The notes: a model not told the origin generated them from the letters alone. A stretch of DNA of 53,115 nucleotides from Anaerolineales bacterium (GCA_016934715.1 JAFGSI010000055.1:1-53115); one strand, 5' to 3'; positions 45,555-53,115 are shown, counted from the first letter of the stretch. Made by a program: numbers and translations.

Positions 45555-47039
45555 TCAATCTGCCGGAATGGTGTAAGCCAGGTAGATCCACTCGTTCTCG
45601 GCGATCTCACCCCAGCCGTTCAATTCGCGGGTCACTTCGTAGGTTTCGTTGTTCTTGACGCGCTTGTCGATCAGTTTGAAGTTCAGCCCCGGACCCTCCC
45701 GGACGCTCAGCAGACCGACGTTGATGCGCACCCGGCGGGTCAGCTTGTAGCCGATGCCGACGTTGGGAACGATCGCTGAGCGTTCGGGGTTGGGCAGTTC
45801 GGCCACCTGGGCGATCTCCTTCCAGGCCTGCCAGAAGAGTTCCAGTGGATAGGGGCGGGCCTGGCCCTTGGCCGGGTCACTGAAGAGCGGGTCGTGGACG
45901 TAGACGTTCTTGCTGTCGATCCCGACCACGACGAGGAAATGCGGCCCCTGGAAGTCGCTCTCGGTCAGACCGGCGTCGCGCAGCACCCGGTAGCGCAGCA
46001 GGGCAATGACCGGCTTACCGCTGGCGAGGTAGGTGAACAGCTCCTGCAGCGACAGGTTGGCCTTGAATTCGCTCATCAGTCCCAGGCTGCCCATCGCATC
46101 GCGGACCTCCGCCTGGCTCAGGTAGCGGTCGCCGGGGATATTGAAGCGGGTGTAGAACTCGTCGGGGGTTATCTTCTCGCCCAGGTAAGCGGCGACCAGC
46201 ATTGCGGCTGAAGCCGCCCCGCAGTCGTTGCGGTGGGCGTCGGCGCCCTGGCCGACCTGCGAAATGTACGGGACCGGCAGCAGGCTCACCGGCCGCAAGG
46301 CGGTTCCCAGGTCGTGGTAGCGGGTCTGGTTGGTGGCGGTGTTCGTCACCCGGAAGCGGATCATCCCGGAGGCGGGCGGCGCTGCGGGTTCATCCGGCGT
46401 GGGTGGGGGTGTCACCGGTGGAGGAATGGGCGTGTCAGACGTCGGGGTTGGGGTGGCCGCCGGTGGGGGTGTCCCGGGTGTAGGGGCCGGCGTTTCGGCA
46501 GCTGGTGGGATCGGTCCGGAGGCCGGGGGCTGACCGGCAGGCGTATCTCCCGGGCGTTTGCCTTCGCGGGCTTCCTCGATCGTTACCGCTGTCGTTTGCA
46601 CATGGCAGGGGTCCCAGCCGATATGGACGGCGGCATTCCAGTTTTCGGCGGCCAGGGCTTCCTTGAGGCGCAGGGCTTTCTCGGGAGCCAGGTCGAAGTA
46701 GACGCCGCTGGTCAGGCCGTTCTTCTCGGCCGCAGCGGTCAGGTGCAGGATGAAGTGCAGCTTGGGACCCAGCGGACGATTGTCATCGATGATATCGGCG
46801 GCCAGGGCTTCCTTGGTCCCATCAGGGGCGGTGACGTTGTGGTAGCCGTACTCGATCTTGCTGCGGCCGCGGCGGAAGGCCTCGGCCTGTTCTTCGGGGG
46901 AACGCCAGGCCTCCTGGATGCGTGGCCGGTAGCGGTAACTTTCCATCTCCACCAGGACTGCCTCCACTCTGGCCCGGAAGTCCGGGTGCATTTCCTGCAG
47001 TTTGGCCCCATTGCGGGCCTTGCGTTCACGTTCCAGCAT
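45555..47039 (-). CDS. Three-domain peptidase: M15-like, C39-like and SH3b (494 aa)
   Basis: Residues 1-150 resemble M15 L-alanyl-D-glutamate/VanY peptidases: the start HPDFRARVEAVL, EAWRSPEEQAEAFRRG, and zinc ligands H67, D82 and H146 (WDPCHVQ). Residues about 160-225 are a Pro/Thr-rich linker. Residues about 255-425 are a papain-like C39 domain with C273 (NDCGAASAAM), H367 (GPHFLVVVGID) and D383 (VHDPL). The last 60 residues are an SH3b domain (GLLSVREGPGLNFKLIDKR). Cell-wall hydrolysis is the usual role of such parts, yet no signal peptide precedes the first domain and GGAGGTGG before the ATG at 47039 supports this start. Confidence 0.8.
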   Translation of the reverse strand: MLERERKARNGAKLQEMHPDFRARVEAVLVEMESYRYRPRIQEAWRSPEEQAEAFRRGRSKIEYGYHNVTAPDGTKEALAADIIDDNRPLGPKLHFILHLTAAAEKNGLTSGVYFDLAPEKALRLKEALAAENWNAAVHIGWDPCHVQTTAVTIEEAREGKRPGDTPAGQPPASGPIPPAAETPAPTPGTPPPAATPTPTSDTPIPPPVTPPPTPDEPAAPPASGMIRFRVTNTATNQTRYHDLGTALRPVSLLPVPYISQVGQGADAHRNDCGAASAAMLVAAYLGEKITPDEFYTRFNIPGDRYLSQAEVRDAMGSLGLMSEFKANLSLQELFTYLASGKPVIALLRYRVLRDAGLTESDFQGPHFLVVVGIDSKNVYVHDPLFSDPAKGQARPYPLELFWQAWKEIAQVAELPNPERSAIVPNVGIGYKLTRRVRINVGLLSVREGPGLNFKLIDKRVKNNETYEVTRELNGWGEIAENEWIYLAYTIPAD

Positions 47040-47319
47040 GATCCACCTCCGAACGGCTCTTCTATTGCCTCCTGCGCGAACTTCTGCGCTACGGCGATCT
47101 GAAAACGAAGACCGGGCAGTGAGGCGGGTTCACTTACCGCACACTGCCTACAGTAAGAATATACCTGCAATGGAGGTGGGACGCAACCACATTTTGCGGC
47201 CTTTGCAGGTGCATTTAATGCTACTTCCCAGAAGGACGCCAGGGCTTTCCAGCCCTTTGGGACTAACCGGATGGCGGCAGGTTGTCATCCGGTGCGTGGA
47301 ATCCAGAGAAAGGTCGCTG
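47040..47319. other. Gene-free stretch between two minus-strand genes
   Basis: No gene is supported. It contains two small inverted repeats: AGGGCT-TTCC-AGCCCT (47241-47256) and CCGGATG ... CATCCGG (47267-47273 with 47286-47292). On the minus strand these follow the CPBP gene and precede the peptidase gene; neither has a T-tract. Confidence 0.5.
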
Positions 47320-48180
47320 TCAGGCAGCTGCCAGCGGAAGCATTGGCAGGAAGACGTGCAGGACCAGGTCGGTTGAGAAGTGGGCCAGCATGGCGCTCTC
47401 CAGGCCGTATTTGTCATACAACCAGCCGAAAGTCAGCCCGAGGAGGGCGTTCTGGGAGACCACGTAGAGGGTCATCAGCGGGGTGGTCATTTCGAGGCTG
47501 GAGGCCAGTGGCAGGTGCAGCAGGCCGAAGGCGATCGCGCTCAGCAGGTTGGCGCTCCAGAAGATGGAGCGCCGCGCCCGGCCCTCGGGCGTGCGCCAGA
47601 GACGGGAGCCCAGCCAGGCCAGGCCGGTCAGCAGGAAAAGGCGGAGCATGATTTCTTCAGTGATCCCGGCTGAAATGGAGGCCAGGAAGCCCATCCAGGG
47701 AGCGGGCGCAGCGATCTCGGGCAGGCTCTGCCCCAGCCGTTCGGACTCGGCCATAAGCAGCGGATTGGCCGCAAACGAGAGCAGGACGATGCCCACCCCG
47801 GCCAGGCTGCCGCCGGCGAACCCCCACAGCAGTGGTTTGGCGACCTTGCCTTTGAGCGGCTGGCTGGTCAGCAGGCCCTCGAGCAGCGGGGCGCCCATCC
47901 CGATCTGGTTGGCGGCCAGCAGGCCCAGAGCGATCAGCGGCCACAGGAAGGCCCCGGTGCAGATCTGCCCGACGATCGACATCACCCAGACCATCGACTG
48001 ATCCGCCCCTGGAAGGCCCAGAGAGTCTGGGCTGGTCAGGGCCACCGCGTAGGGCAGGACCAGGAACGAGGCCAGGAAACCCACCACGCACAGGACGATG
48101 AACAGGAGCCAATTGAACTTCTTCGGCCCTGTGGCCGCAGCCGGGGCAGGGATGACCTCAGGTTGGATGGCTTCATTCAT
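47320..48180 (-). CDS. CPBP-family intramembrane metalloprotease (286 aa)
   Basis: A membrane protein of about eight helices with all CPBP motifs: E175-E176-x3-R180 (TEEIMLR), F218-x3-H222 (AFGLLH) and a later HFSTD. Relatives include type II CAAX prenyl proteases and bacteriocin-immunity proteins. The ATG at 48180 has GAGGAGG eight bases upstream and is followed by a proline/alanine-rich N-terminus. Independent of the other CPBP gene at 43183, with which it shares only motifs. Confidence 0.86.
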   Translation of the reverse strand: MNEAIQPEVIPAPAAATGPKKFNWLLFIVLCVVGFLASFLVLPYAVALTSPDSLGLPGADQSMVWVMSIVGQICTGAFLWPLIALGLLAANQIGMGAPLLEGLLTSQPLKGKVAKPLLWGFAGGSLAGVGIVLLSFAANPLLMAESERLGQSLPEIAAPAPWMGFLASISAGITEEIMLRLFLLTGLAWLGSRLWRTPEGRARRSIFWSANLLSAIAFGLLHLPLASSLEMTTPLMTLYVVSQNALLGLTFGWLYDKYGLESAMLAHFSTDLVLHVFLPMLPLAAA

Positions 48181-48235
48181 TTTTGATTCCTCCTCAAGAG
48201 ATTGCCTGCGATTATATCTGATTCCCGTCCGGCGG

Positions 48236-48319
48236 CTATTCGTCTGAATCAACCAGTTGGAACAATCCTCCCCGCGTGACCTGCAGGACTTTGGCCAGTT
48301 GTTCCTGGGTCAAATTCTT
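48236..48319 (-). pseudogene. Remnant of an XRE/HigA-like antitoxin gene
   Basis: The last 27 codons of a minus-strand frame read KNLTQEQLAKVLQVTRGG and then leave the family. LTQEQLAKVLQV is the first half of the XRE helix-turn-helix common in HigA-type antitoxins. A run of seven A precedes it, a likely slip site, and no complete helix-turn-helix or toxin partner is present. Other bases of 48181-48449 hold the promoter of the next gene. Confidence 0.45.
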
Positions 48320-48407
48320 TTTTTGGCCTCTCTCCCTTTGGTGTTCTCCGGCCGTGCGGGACCCTCTGCCTGGTCCAGGTTTACCCGAACAAGCGTGGTG
48401 CCTCGGG

Positions 48408-48413
48408 TATAAT
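48408..48413 (+). promoter_or_regulatory. -10 box of the HAD-GNAT gene
   Basis: TATAAT, 36 nt upstream of the ATG at 48450; the leader holds GGAGA at the proper distance. No convincing -35. Confidence 0.55.
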
Positions 48414-48449
48414 GGTCGGGTTTGACAGTCGCTTTTTTCAGGAGAAACC

Positions 48450-49622
48450 ATGTTCAAAGCTCTGATCTTCGATTTCGACGGCTTGATCCTCGATACCGAG
48501 ACCCCCGAGGTGGTGGCCTGGCAGGAGGTCTACAGCCGCTACGGGGTCGAGTTCCCGATTGATCTGTGGGGGCAGATCGTTGGCGGGAATGGGGCGGTCG
48601 ACTTTGACCCGGTGACCTACCTGACCGAAAGAAGCGGCCAGGTCATCGATACCACCCTGATGCGGGCTGACAAGCGCGTTCGTGATCGGGAACTGATCGC
48701 CTACCAGGATGTCCTGCCGGGGGTGCAGGATTACCTTGCTGCTGCCCGGGCCCTGGGCCTGCAGACCGCCATCGCCTCCAGTTCGACCCACGAGTGGGTC
48801 GACAACCAGCTCAAGCGCCTGGGTCTGTTCGAGGCCTTCGATTTCATCATCTGCCGCGAGGACGCTGATCGGCCCAAGCCCAACCCCGACCTGTTCCTGA
48901 AGGCTCTTGAGGTCTTACGCGCCCGGCCGGACGAGGCGATCGTCTTCGAGGATTCGCCCAACGGCGTGAAGGCCGGCCAGGCAGCCGGGCTGCGGGTCGT
49001 GGCGGTGCCTAACCCGGTCACCATCCGCCTGGGCATGGACGGCGGCGACCTGACCCTGAACTCGCTGGCCGACCTGGCGCTGCCCGGCCTGTTGGCTCGC
49101 TTTGGTGAGACGCTCACCATCCGGCCCGAGATACAGGCCGACCTGCCTGGCATTCGCCAGGTCAACGAACAGGCCTTCGAGCGCCCCAACGAGGCCCAGG
49201 CCGTTGACCTGATCCGGGCGCGTGGACATGCCAGCCTGTCCATGGTGGCGGTTGAGGACGGGCGGGTGCTTGGGCACGTCCTGTTCTCGCCGATGCGCTT
49301 CGAGCCGCCGCGCCCGGGCCTGACCGTTCTCGGCCTGGGTCCGGTGGCGGTCCTGCCCGAGGTCCAGAAGACCGGGATCGGGTCGCGCCTGATCCGGGCC
49401 GGGCTGGAGGCCTGCCGCCGCCAGGGCGTGGAGGCGGTCCTGCTGGTGGGGCATGAGTCATACTATCCACGCTTCGGCTTCACCCCGGCGCGCACTTTCG
49501 GCCTGACAAGCGAATACGGCGACGGCGACTTCTTCATGATCATCGAGCTGTGTCCCGGCTCCCTGGAAGGGGTGCAGGGACGGGTCACCTACGTGCCGGA
49601 GTTCAAAGAGACGGCATGTTAA
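48450..49622 (+). CDS. Fusion of HAD phosphatase and GNAT acetyltransferase (390 aa)
   Basis: Residues 1-220 are a HAD hydrolase of the beta-phosphoglucomutase-like group: nucleophile D8 and D10 in FDFDGLILDTE, SSSTHEW as motif II, and KPNPDLFLKALEVL with FEDSPNG as motifs III-IV. Residues about 225-390 are a GNAT domain of the YhbS type: IRPEIQADLPGIRQVN at its start, LGPVAVLPEVQKTGIGSRLI as the acetyl-CoA loop, and YYPRFGFTPA near the end. Both halves look intact. The fusion suggests one substrate that is dephosphorylated and acetylated, or two steps in one pathway; identity unknown. A terminator follows. Confidence 0.9.
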   Translation: MFKALIFDFDGLILDTETPEVVAWQEVYSRYGVEFPIDLWGQIVGGNGAVDFDPVTYLTERSGQVIDTTLMRADKRVRDRELIAYQDVLPGVQDYLAAARALGLQTAIASSSTHEWVDNQLKRLGLFEAFDFIICREDADRPKPNPDLFLKALEVLRARPDEAIVFEDSPNGVKAGQAAGLRVVAVPNPVTIRLGMDGGDLTLNSLADLALPGLLARFGETLTIRPEIQADLPGIRQVNEQAFERPNEAQAVDLIRARGHASLSMVAVEDGRVLGHVLFSPMRFEPPRPGLTVLGLGPVAVLPEVQKTGIGSRLIRAGLEACRRQGVEAVLLVGHESYYPRFGFTPARTFGLTSEYGDGDFFMIIELCPGSLEGVQGRVTYVPEFKETAC

Positions 49623-49626
49623 CGGC

Positions 49627-49661
49627 AAGGTCCCGCTTCCAAGAAGAAACGGGACCTTTTT
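49627..49661 (+). terminator. Rho-independent terminator of the HAD-GNAT gene
   Basis: A 9-bp stem AAGGTCCCG/CGGGACCTT (49627-49635 with 49650-49658), a 14-nt loop and TTTTT to 49661. Confidence 0.85.
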
Positions 49662-49671
49662 GATCTTGGTT

Positions 49672-50415
49672 TCACTCCCAGCGGAACGTCCTGGTCGAAA
49701 TGAGCACCCCTCCCACCAGCACGGCTGCCAGGACGATGGCGGCGGTGAGATGCTGGCCCCAACTCTCACCGATCCACAGACCGCGCAGCAGGTCGACCAC
49801 GTAGGTCAGCGGCAGGAAGATCGCGACCTTCTTGATCGCTGCGGGGAGCAGTTCGCGCGGAAAACCGGCGCCGGAGAGAAACAGCATTGGGTACAGGATC
49901 ACCATTCCGACCACCTGGGCGGTGCGGGCAGTCGGCATCAGCCCGGCCAGGACGAAGCCAAGGGCGAAGAAACTCAGGCTGCTTAAGGTGAACCCGGCCA
50001 GTACGCTGAGGGCGTTCCCTTCGAAGCGTATGTGGTAGACCAGCTTCCCGGCGACGACCAGCAGGAGCATCCCAAAGGTGGTCATCAGGAAGAGCACGAT
50101 CACCTGGGCGATCAGGACGACCAGCGGGCTGAGCGGCGTGGTGCGGAGGCGGCGCAGGACGCCGTTCTCCCGGTAGGCGGCCATAGTGATGGTGAGTCCC
50201 ATCAGCCCGGTGGTGGCGATGATCATGGACGTATAGGCCGGGACGGAAATGTCAATGCTCCCGTACCCGCCGAACATCGGCGTGGGCTCATTGCCATAGA
50301 TACTGCCGAACAGGAACAGCATCATCAGCGGGAAGACCAGCGTGAAGAAGGCACCCACCGGCTCGCGCAGGAACAACTTGGCTTCCATCCAGGTCATTTT
50401 CATCAAGCTTTTCAT
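49672..50415 (-). CDS. ABC-2 type transporter permease, paralogue 2 (247 aa)
   Basis: Six-helix membrane permease of an ABC-2 exporter. The N-terminus MKSLMKMTWMEAKLFLREP, the loop YRENGVLRRLRTTPLSPL and the end TYVVDLLRGLWIGE match the neighbouring gene closely (roughly 55-60 % identity by eye). The ATG at 50415 is chosen by this alignment. A 31-nt block before it is nearly identical to the junction ahead of the other copy, including the last six codons of the ATPase gene. It is the last gene of the operon. Confidence 0.88.
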   Translation of the reverse strand: MKSLMKMTWMEAKLFLREPVGAFFTLVFPLMMLFLFGSIYGNEPTPMFGGYGSIDISVPAYTSMIIATTGLMGLTITMAAYRENGVLRRLRTTPLSPLVVLIAQVIVLFLMTTFGMLLLVVAGKLVYHIRFEGNALSVLAGFTLSSLSFFALGFVLAGLMPTARTAQVVGMVILYPMLFLSGAGFPRELLPAAIKKVAIFLPLTYVVDLLRGLWIGESWGQHLTAAIVLAAVLVGGVLISTRTFRWE

Positions 50416-50423
50416 GGTGAACC

Positions 50424-50446
50424 CTACCCTCTCATTTCCCGGCCGG
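50424..50446 (-). pseudogene. Remnant 3' end of an ABC ATPase gene
   Basis: These 23 bases encode GREMRG and a TAG stop in the ATPase frame and match the end of the intact ATPase gene (51255-51277) at all but one base; the identity continues through the 8 following bases to the permease ATG (50416-50446 against 51247-51277, 30 of 31 identical). Upstream the two copies diverge abruptly at CCGG. Confidence 0.7.
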
Positions 50447-50499
50447 ACTTTGTTTTCATCATAGCCCATTGGAGAAATTTGTAATAATTGGATGCAGCT

Positions 50500-51246
50500 C
50501 TATTCCCAGCGAAATATTTTGGCCGTGATGAAGATCCCCAGCACGAGCATTCCTGCCAGTACGCCAACATCCAGCAGGTGACTGGACCACGGTTCGCCGA
50601 TCCACAGCCCGCTCAGCAGGTTGACTACGTAGGTCAGCGGGATGAAGGCCGAAATCTTCTGGATGACTTCAGGCAGCAGTTTGAGCGAAAAAAAGGCTCC
50701 GGAGAGAAGCAGCATCGGATACAAAAGAACCATCGCAACAACCCAAGCACTACGTACCGAGCGCATGCTGCCAGCCAGGATGAACCCGATCCCGAAGAAG
50801 CTCAGGCTGCTCAGGACGAAGCCTGCCAGCATGCTGAAGGCATTGCCCTCAAAACGTACGTTGTAGGCCAGCTTGCCGGCGGTGATGAGCAGCAGCATGC
50901 CCAGGCCTGTCATGGCGAATACCACGATCACCTGTGCAACCAGGACGGTCAACCAGCTGACCGGCGTAGTCCCAAGGCGGCGCAGGATGCCTTTCTCTCG
51001 GTAGGTGGTCAGCGTAATGGTGGTGGACATCAATCCAGTCATGCAGATGATAACGGCGGTAAGGGAGGGTATGGCAGCATCGATCACCCCCCGGCCGTTG
51101 TACATCGGTGTGGGTTGGTTGCCGCCGGACATCAGGCCATACATGAACAGGTAGATCAGGGGGAAGACCAGTGAGAAAAAGGCGCTCGCCGGCTCACGCA
51201 GGAACAGCTTGGCTTCCATCCAGGTCATTTTCAACAAACTTTTCAT
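50500..51246 (-). CDS. ABC-2 type transporter permease, paralogue 1 (248 aa)
   Basis: Six-helix ABC-2 permease directly after the ATPase gene (8 nt). MKSLLKMTWMEAKLFLREP, the cytoplasmic loop YREKGILRRLGTTPVSWL, and the C-terminal FRWE agree with paralogue 2. The ATG at 51246 follows GGTAAGG. With the ATPase and paralogue 2 it could build a heterodimeric exporter for a drug, lipid or peptide; the substrate is not readable. Confidence 0.9.
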   Translation of the reverse strand: MKSLLKMTWMEAKLFLREPASAFFSLVFPLIYLFMYGLMSGGNQPTPMYNGRGVIDAAIPSLTAVIICMTGLMSTTITLTTYREKGILRRLGTTPVSWLTVLVAQVIVVFAMTGLGMLLLITAGKLAYNVRFEGNAFSMLAGFVLSSLSFFGIGFILAGSMRSVRSAWVVAMVLLYPMLLLSGAFFSLKLLPEVIQKISAFIPLTYVVNLLSGLWIGEPWSSHLLDVGVLAGMLVLGIFITAKIFRWE

Positions 51247-51254
51247 GGTGAACC

Positions 51255-52178
51255 TTACCCTCTCATTTCCCGGCCGGTCAGACTCAGGAAGACGTCTTCC
51301 AGGCTGGGCTGTTCGGTGCGTAGATCGCTGAAAAGGATGCCCTGCGTGGACAGCAGGCCGACGACCTCGCTGACCAGCGGGGTTTTTCGCCCGCTCCTGT
51401 CGCGCACGCTTACCTGCCTGCCCTGGATCTCGACCTGGGCCTCGCCCGAGAGGGCCTTTTCGAACCCGGCAGGCAGTGCTCCCTCCACACTGAAGACGAC
51501 ACGTTCTTCCACCCCCAAACCGCGAACCAGGTTGATGGGCGTGTCCAGGGCGACGATCCTCCCGTGGTCCAGGATGGCGACCCGGTCGCACAGACGCTCG
51601 GCCTCTTCCATGAAATGGGTGGTCAGCAGGACTGTCTTGCCCCGGGCACGCACATCGCGCACCAGGTCCCAGATGGCGTGGCGGGCCTGCGGATCCAGGC
51701 CGGTGGTCAGCTCATCCAGGAAGACCAGCTTCGGGTCCGGAAGGAGCGCCAGGGCGATGAACAGGCGCTGCTTCTGCCCGCCCGACAGCTTCGAGAAGGG
51801 GGCATTGCGTTTCTCTTCCAGCCCCAGTTGCGAAAGCAGCTCATCCCAGTTGGCCGCCTTGGGGTAGAACGTGGCGTAAAGGTCCAGCGCCTCCCAGACC
51901 TTCATCCGGTCCGGCAGATTGGACTGCTGCAGCTGCATTCCGGTGTTTTCCCGCAGGGTTTGGCCCTCGCGCTGCGGGTCCACGCCCAGAACGCGCAGTA
52001 TCCCAGCATCCGGTTTGCGCAGACCTTCCAGACATTCGATGGTGGTAGTCTTGCCGGCCCCGTTCGGGCCGACCATGCCGAAGATCTCGCCTTCCTTTAC
52101 CTCGAACGAGACCTCGTCCACGGCGACGGTGTTGCCATATGTTTTTCTCAACCCTTCGACTTTCACGATGGTGTCCAA
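51255..52178 (-). CDS. ABC-2 type transporter ATPase (307 aa)
   Basis: Energises the exporter formed by the two permeases. Walker A GPNGAGKT at residues 37-44, signature LSGGQKQRLF near 137, Walker B LVFLDELTTGLD near 158, and the H-loop LLTTHFMEEAE. The C-terminal 90 residues are the accessory domain typical of DrrA/CcmA-type exporters. It follows the winged-helix gene after 7 nt. Confidence 0.94.
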   Translation of the reverse strand: MDTIVKVEGLRKTYGNTVAVDEVSFEVKEGEIFGMVGPNGAGKTTTIECLEGLRKPDAGILRVLGVDPQREGQTLRENTGMQLQQSNLPDRMKVWEALDLYATFYPKAANWDELLSQLGLEEKRNAPFSKLSGGQKQRLFIALALLPDPKLVFLDELTTGLDPQARHAIWDLVRDVRARGKTVLLTTHFMEEAERLCDRVAILDHGRIVALDTPINLVRGLGVEERVVFSVEGALPAGFEKALSGEAQVEIQGRQVSVRDRSGRKTPLVSEVVGLLSTQGILFSDLRTEQPSLEDVFLSLTGREMRG

Positions 52179-52185
52179 ATTTTCC

Positions 52186-52479
52186 TCACTTCCTTTTCAA
52201 GATCGCTTCCAATGCCGTCACATGCTCCTGGAAGACACGGCGTCCTTCCGGGGTGGCAGAGACGAAGGTGCGCGGCTTGCGCTCCACAAAAACCTTGTTG
52301 ACCAGAATGTAGCCAGCCTCTTCCAGTTTACGCAGATGAGCACCCAGGTTGCCGTCGGTGACCTCCAGCAGGTCGCGCAGGTAGGTGAAATCTACTTCGC
52401 CTGTGGGCTCCAGGGTGACCAGGGCGGCCATGATGCGCAGGCGCACAGTCTGGTGGATGGTTTCGTTCAGTTCGGCCAT
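52186..52479 (-). CDS. Small winged-helix transcriptional regulator (97 aa)
   Basis: A single winged-helix domain of the HTH_34 kind: VRLRIMAALVTLEPTGEVDF, YLRDLLEVTDGNLGAHLRKL as recognition region, and AGYILVNKVFVERKPRTFV as wing. Such proteins are short, without ligand domain, and often sit in ABC-2 operons. The ATG is 3 nt after the stop of the membrane gene, with the ribosome binding site AGGTGG inside that gene's last codons. Probably controls the operon; no operator is visible within the window. Confidence 0.85.
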   Translation of the reverse strand: MAELNETIHQTVRLRIMAALVTLEPTGEVDFTYLRDLLEVTDGNLGAHLRKLEEAGYILVNKVFVERKPRTFVSATPEGRRVFQEHVTALEAILKRK

Positions 52480-52482
52480 GAC

Positions 52483-53061
52483 CTACCACCTCGAGCGGAT
52501 GTACAGGCCGAGGGCGATCATTCCACCCCCGCCTAGAATGGCCATCCAGAGATAAAAGATGTCGGGCAGCAGGAAGTAGCCGATCAAGGCCAGGGCGGTG
52601 ATCGGCAGCGCCCACCAGACGGAGGTGAAGGAGAGCAGCGGGCCCATGGATAGCTGGCTGATCATGATGAACAGGATGACGAACATGGTCACTTGCTTCC
52701 CGTCTGTCGGCCGGGCGACCGCGATCGTGGCGATGCAGTAGAAGACCATGAACAGCCAGAAGAGCCCAATTCGCTTTGCCATCGGCACTGCCGACGGGCT
52801 GCGGACGCGCTTGCCCATCCTGAAGCCCAGGAAGGTACCCAGGGCACCGCCCAGGATGCTTAATCCGGCCCAGATATATCCGATGACGGCGCCGGACAGG
52901 AACTGGGTGCACATGAATCCGATCAGCCAGACGATCCCAGTGACGATCAGGGTGATGTAGGTGCCGTTGGTGGCCACCGCGTGGCGGGTCTTCTGCATCA
53001 TGGTCTGAATGGCGGCCAGGGCTTCCTCGGCTTCAATAGGGGAGATGTTCATGTTGGACAT
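52483..53061 (-). CDS. Membrane protein of the ABC operon (192 aa)
   Basis: About five to six transmembrane segments after a soluble N-terminal 35 residues (SPIEAEEALAAIQTMMQKT). No family is recognised with certainty, but such proteins sit beside HTH_34 regulators and ABC-2 genes. The ATG at 53061 is 3 nt after the stop of another copy's end; an ATG three codons later is possible. Its last 16 codons are identical in DNA to those of that upstream gene. Confidence 0.75.
   Translation of the reverse strand: MSNMNISPIEAEEALAAIQTMMQKTRHAVATNGTYITLIVTGIVWLIGFMCTQFLSGAVIGYIWAGLSILGGALGTFLGFRMGKRVRSPSAVPMAKRIGLFWLFMVFYCIATIAVARPTDGKQVTMFVILFIMISQLSMGPLLSFTSVWWALPITALALIGYFLLPDIFYLWMAILGGGGMIALGLYIRSRW
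52486..52533 (-). repeat. 48-bp exact direct repeat, copy 1
   Basis: Identical over all 48 bases to 53068-53115 (582 bp apart, the length of one gene plus its spacer). It spans the last membrane-protein codons and the AGGTGG ribosome binding site for the next gene. Copy 2 runs to the window edge, so the repeat may be longer. Confidence 0.95.
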
Positions 53062-53064
53062 GGT

Positions 53065-53115
53065 TCACCACCTCGAGCGGATGTACAGGCCGAGGGCGAT
53101 CATTCCACCCCCGCC
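53065..53115 (-). CDS. 3' end of a tandem copy of the membrane protein gene (partial)
   Basis: The last 16 codons (GGGGMIALGLYIRSRW) and TGA stop of a gene that continues beyond the window. They are identical to the end of the gene at 52483-53061, so this is very likely a paralogous neighbour in the same operon. Confidence 0.75.
   Translation of the reverse strand, partial: GGGGMIALGLYIRSRW
53068..53115 (-). repeat. 48-bp exact direct repeat, copy 2 (reaches window end)
   Basis: Second copy of the 52486-52533 repeat. It is cut by the window edge, so its true length is unknown. Confidence 0.95.

Overview
The window is 53 kb of GC-rich bacterial DNA (no phage, plasmid, CRISPR or insertion-sequence signature) that looks like a chromosome segment from a Chloroflexota bacterium, probably close to Anaerolineae. 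That assignment is inference from gene content: a complete 14-gene nuo operon, a single-chain glycyl-tRNA synthetase, large ArsR proteins with a long N-terminal domain, a REC plus roadblock-like response regulator, and many lineage-style hypothetical membrane proteins. Promoters are readable throughout as TATAAT-type -10 boxes, and at least six genes have that box only 6-12 nt from the start codon, implying transcripts with almost no leader.

Layout. 1-10,266: end of an unidentified membrane-anchored protein; OppD/OppF-type peptide ABC ATPases; a REC-roadblock regulator; tRNA-Gln; glmU-cdd-recO; a convergent FAD reductase; and an unusual single-chain fusion of the two peptide-transporter permeases. 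10,267-20,611: an autoregulated-looking ArsR operon with a small leader protein; fused glyQS; a divergent pair made of a predicted DEDDh exonuclease plus a predicted nucleotidyltransferase on one side and dnaG-rpoD on the other. 20,612-35,356: a structured leader and nuoA-N in canonical order, closed by a strong terminator. 35,357-38,373 (minus strand): HD-GYP/GAF sensor, flavodoxin, acetyltransferase, lipoprotein. 38,374-49,661: mixed accessory genes (APH-type kinase, TetR with a clear operator, a broken alpha/beta hydrolase, methyltransferase, iron-sulfur winged-helix protein, two CPBP proteases, a 4-TM/DUF1566-like protein, ferritin-like protein, an M15-C39-SH3 peptidase, an antitoxin-like remnant and a HAD-GNAT fusion). 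49,662-53,115 (minus strand): an ABC-2 exporter operon that has grown by tandem duplication: two paralogous permeases with a 23-nt remnant of an ATPase gene between them, and two tandem membrane-protein genes whose last 48 bp are identical.

How the genes work together. nuoA-N encodes respiratory complex I. OppD, OppF and the fused permease could form one peptide importer, although the permease lies 5 kb away. The exonuclease/nucleotidyltransferase pair next to dnaG and rpoD, with all expected catalytic residues visible, is the best candidate here for an undescribed activity on nucleic-acid ends or nucleotides. All functions are read from sequence motifs by eye; no database comparison was possible.
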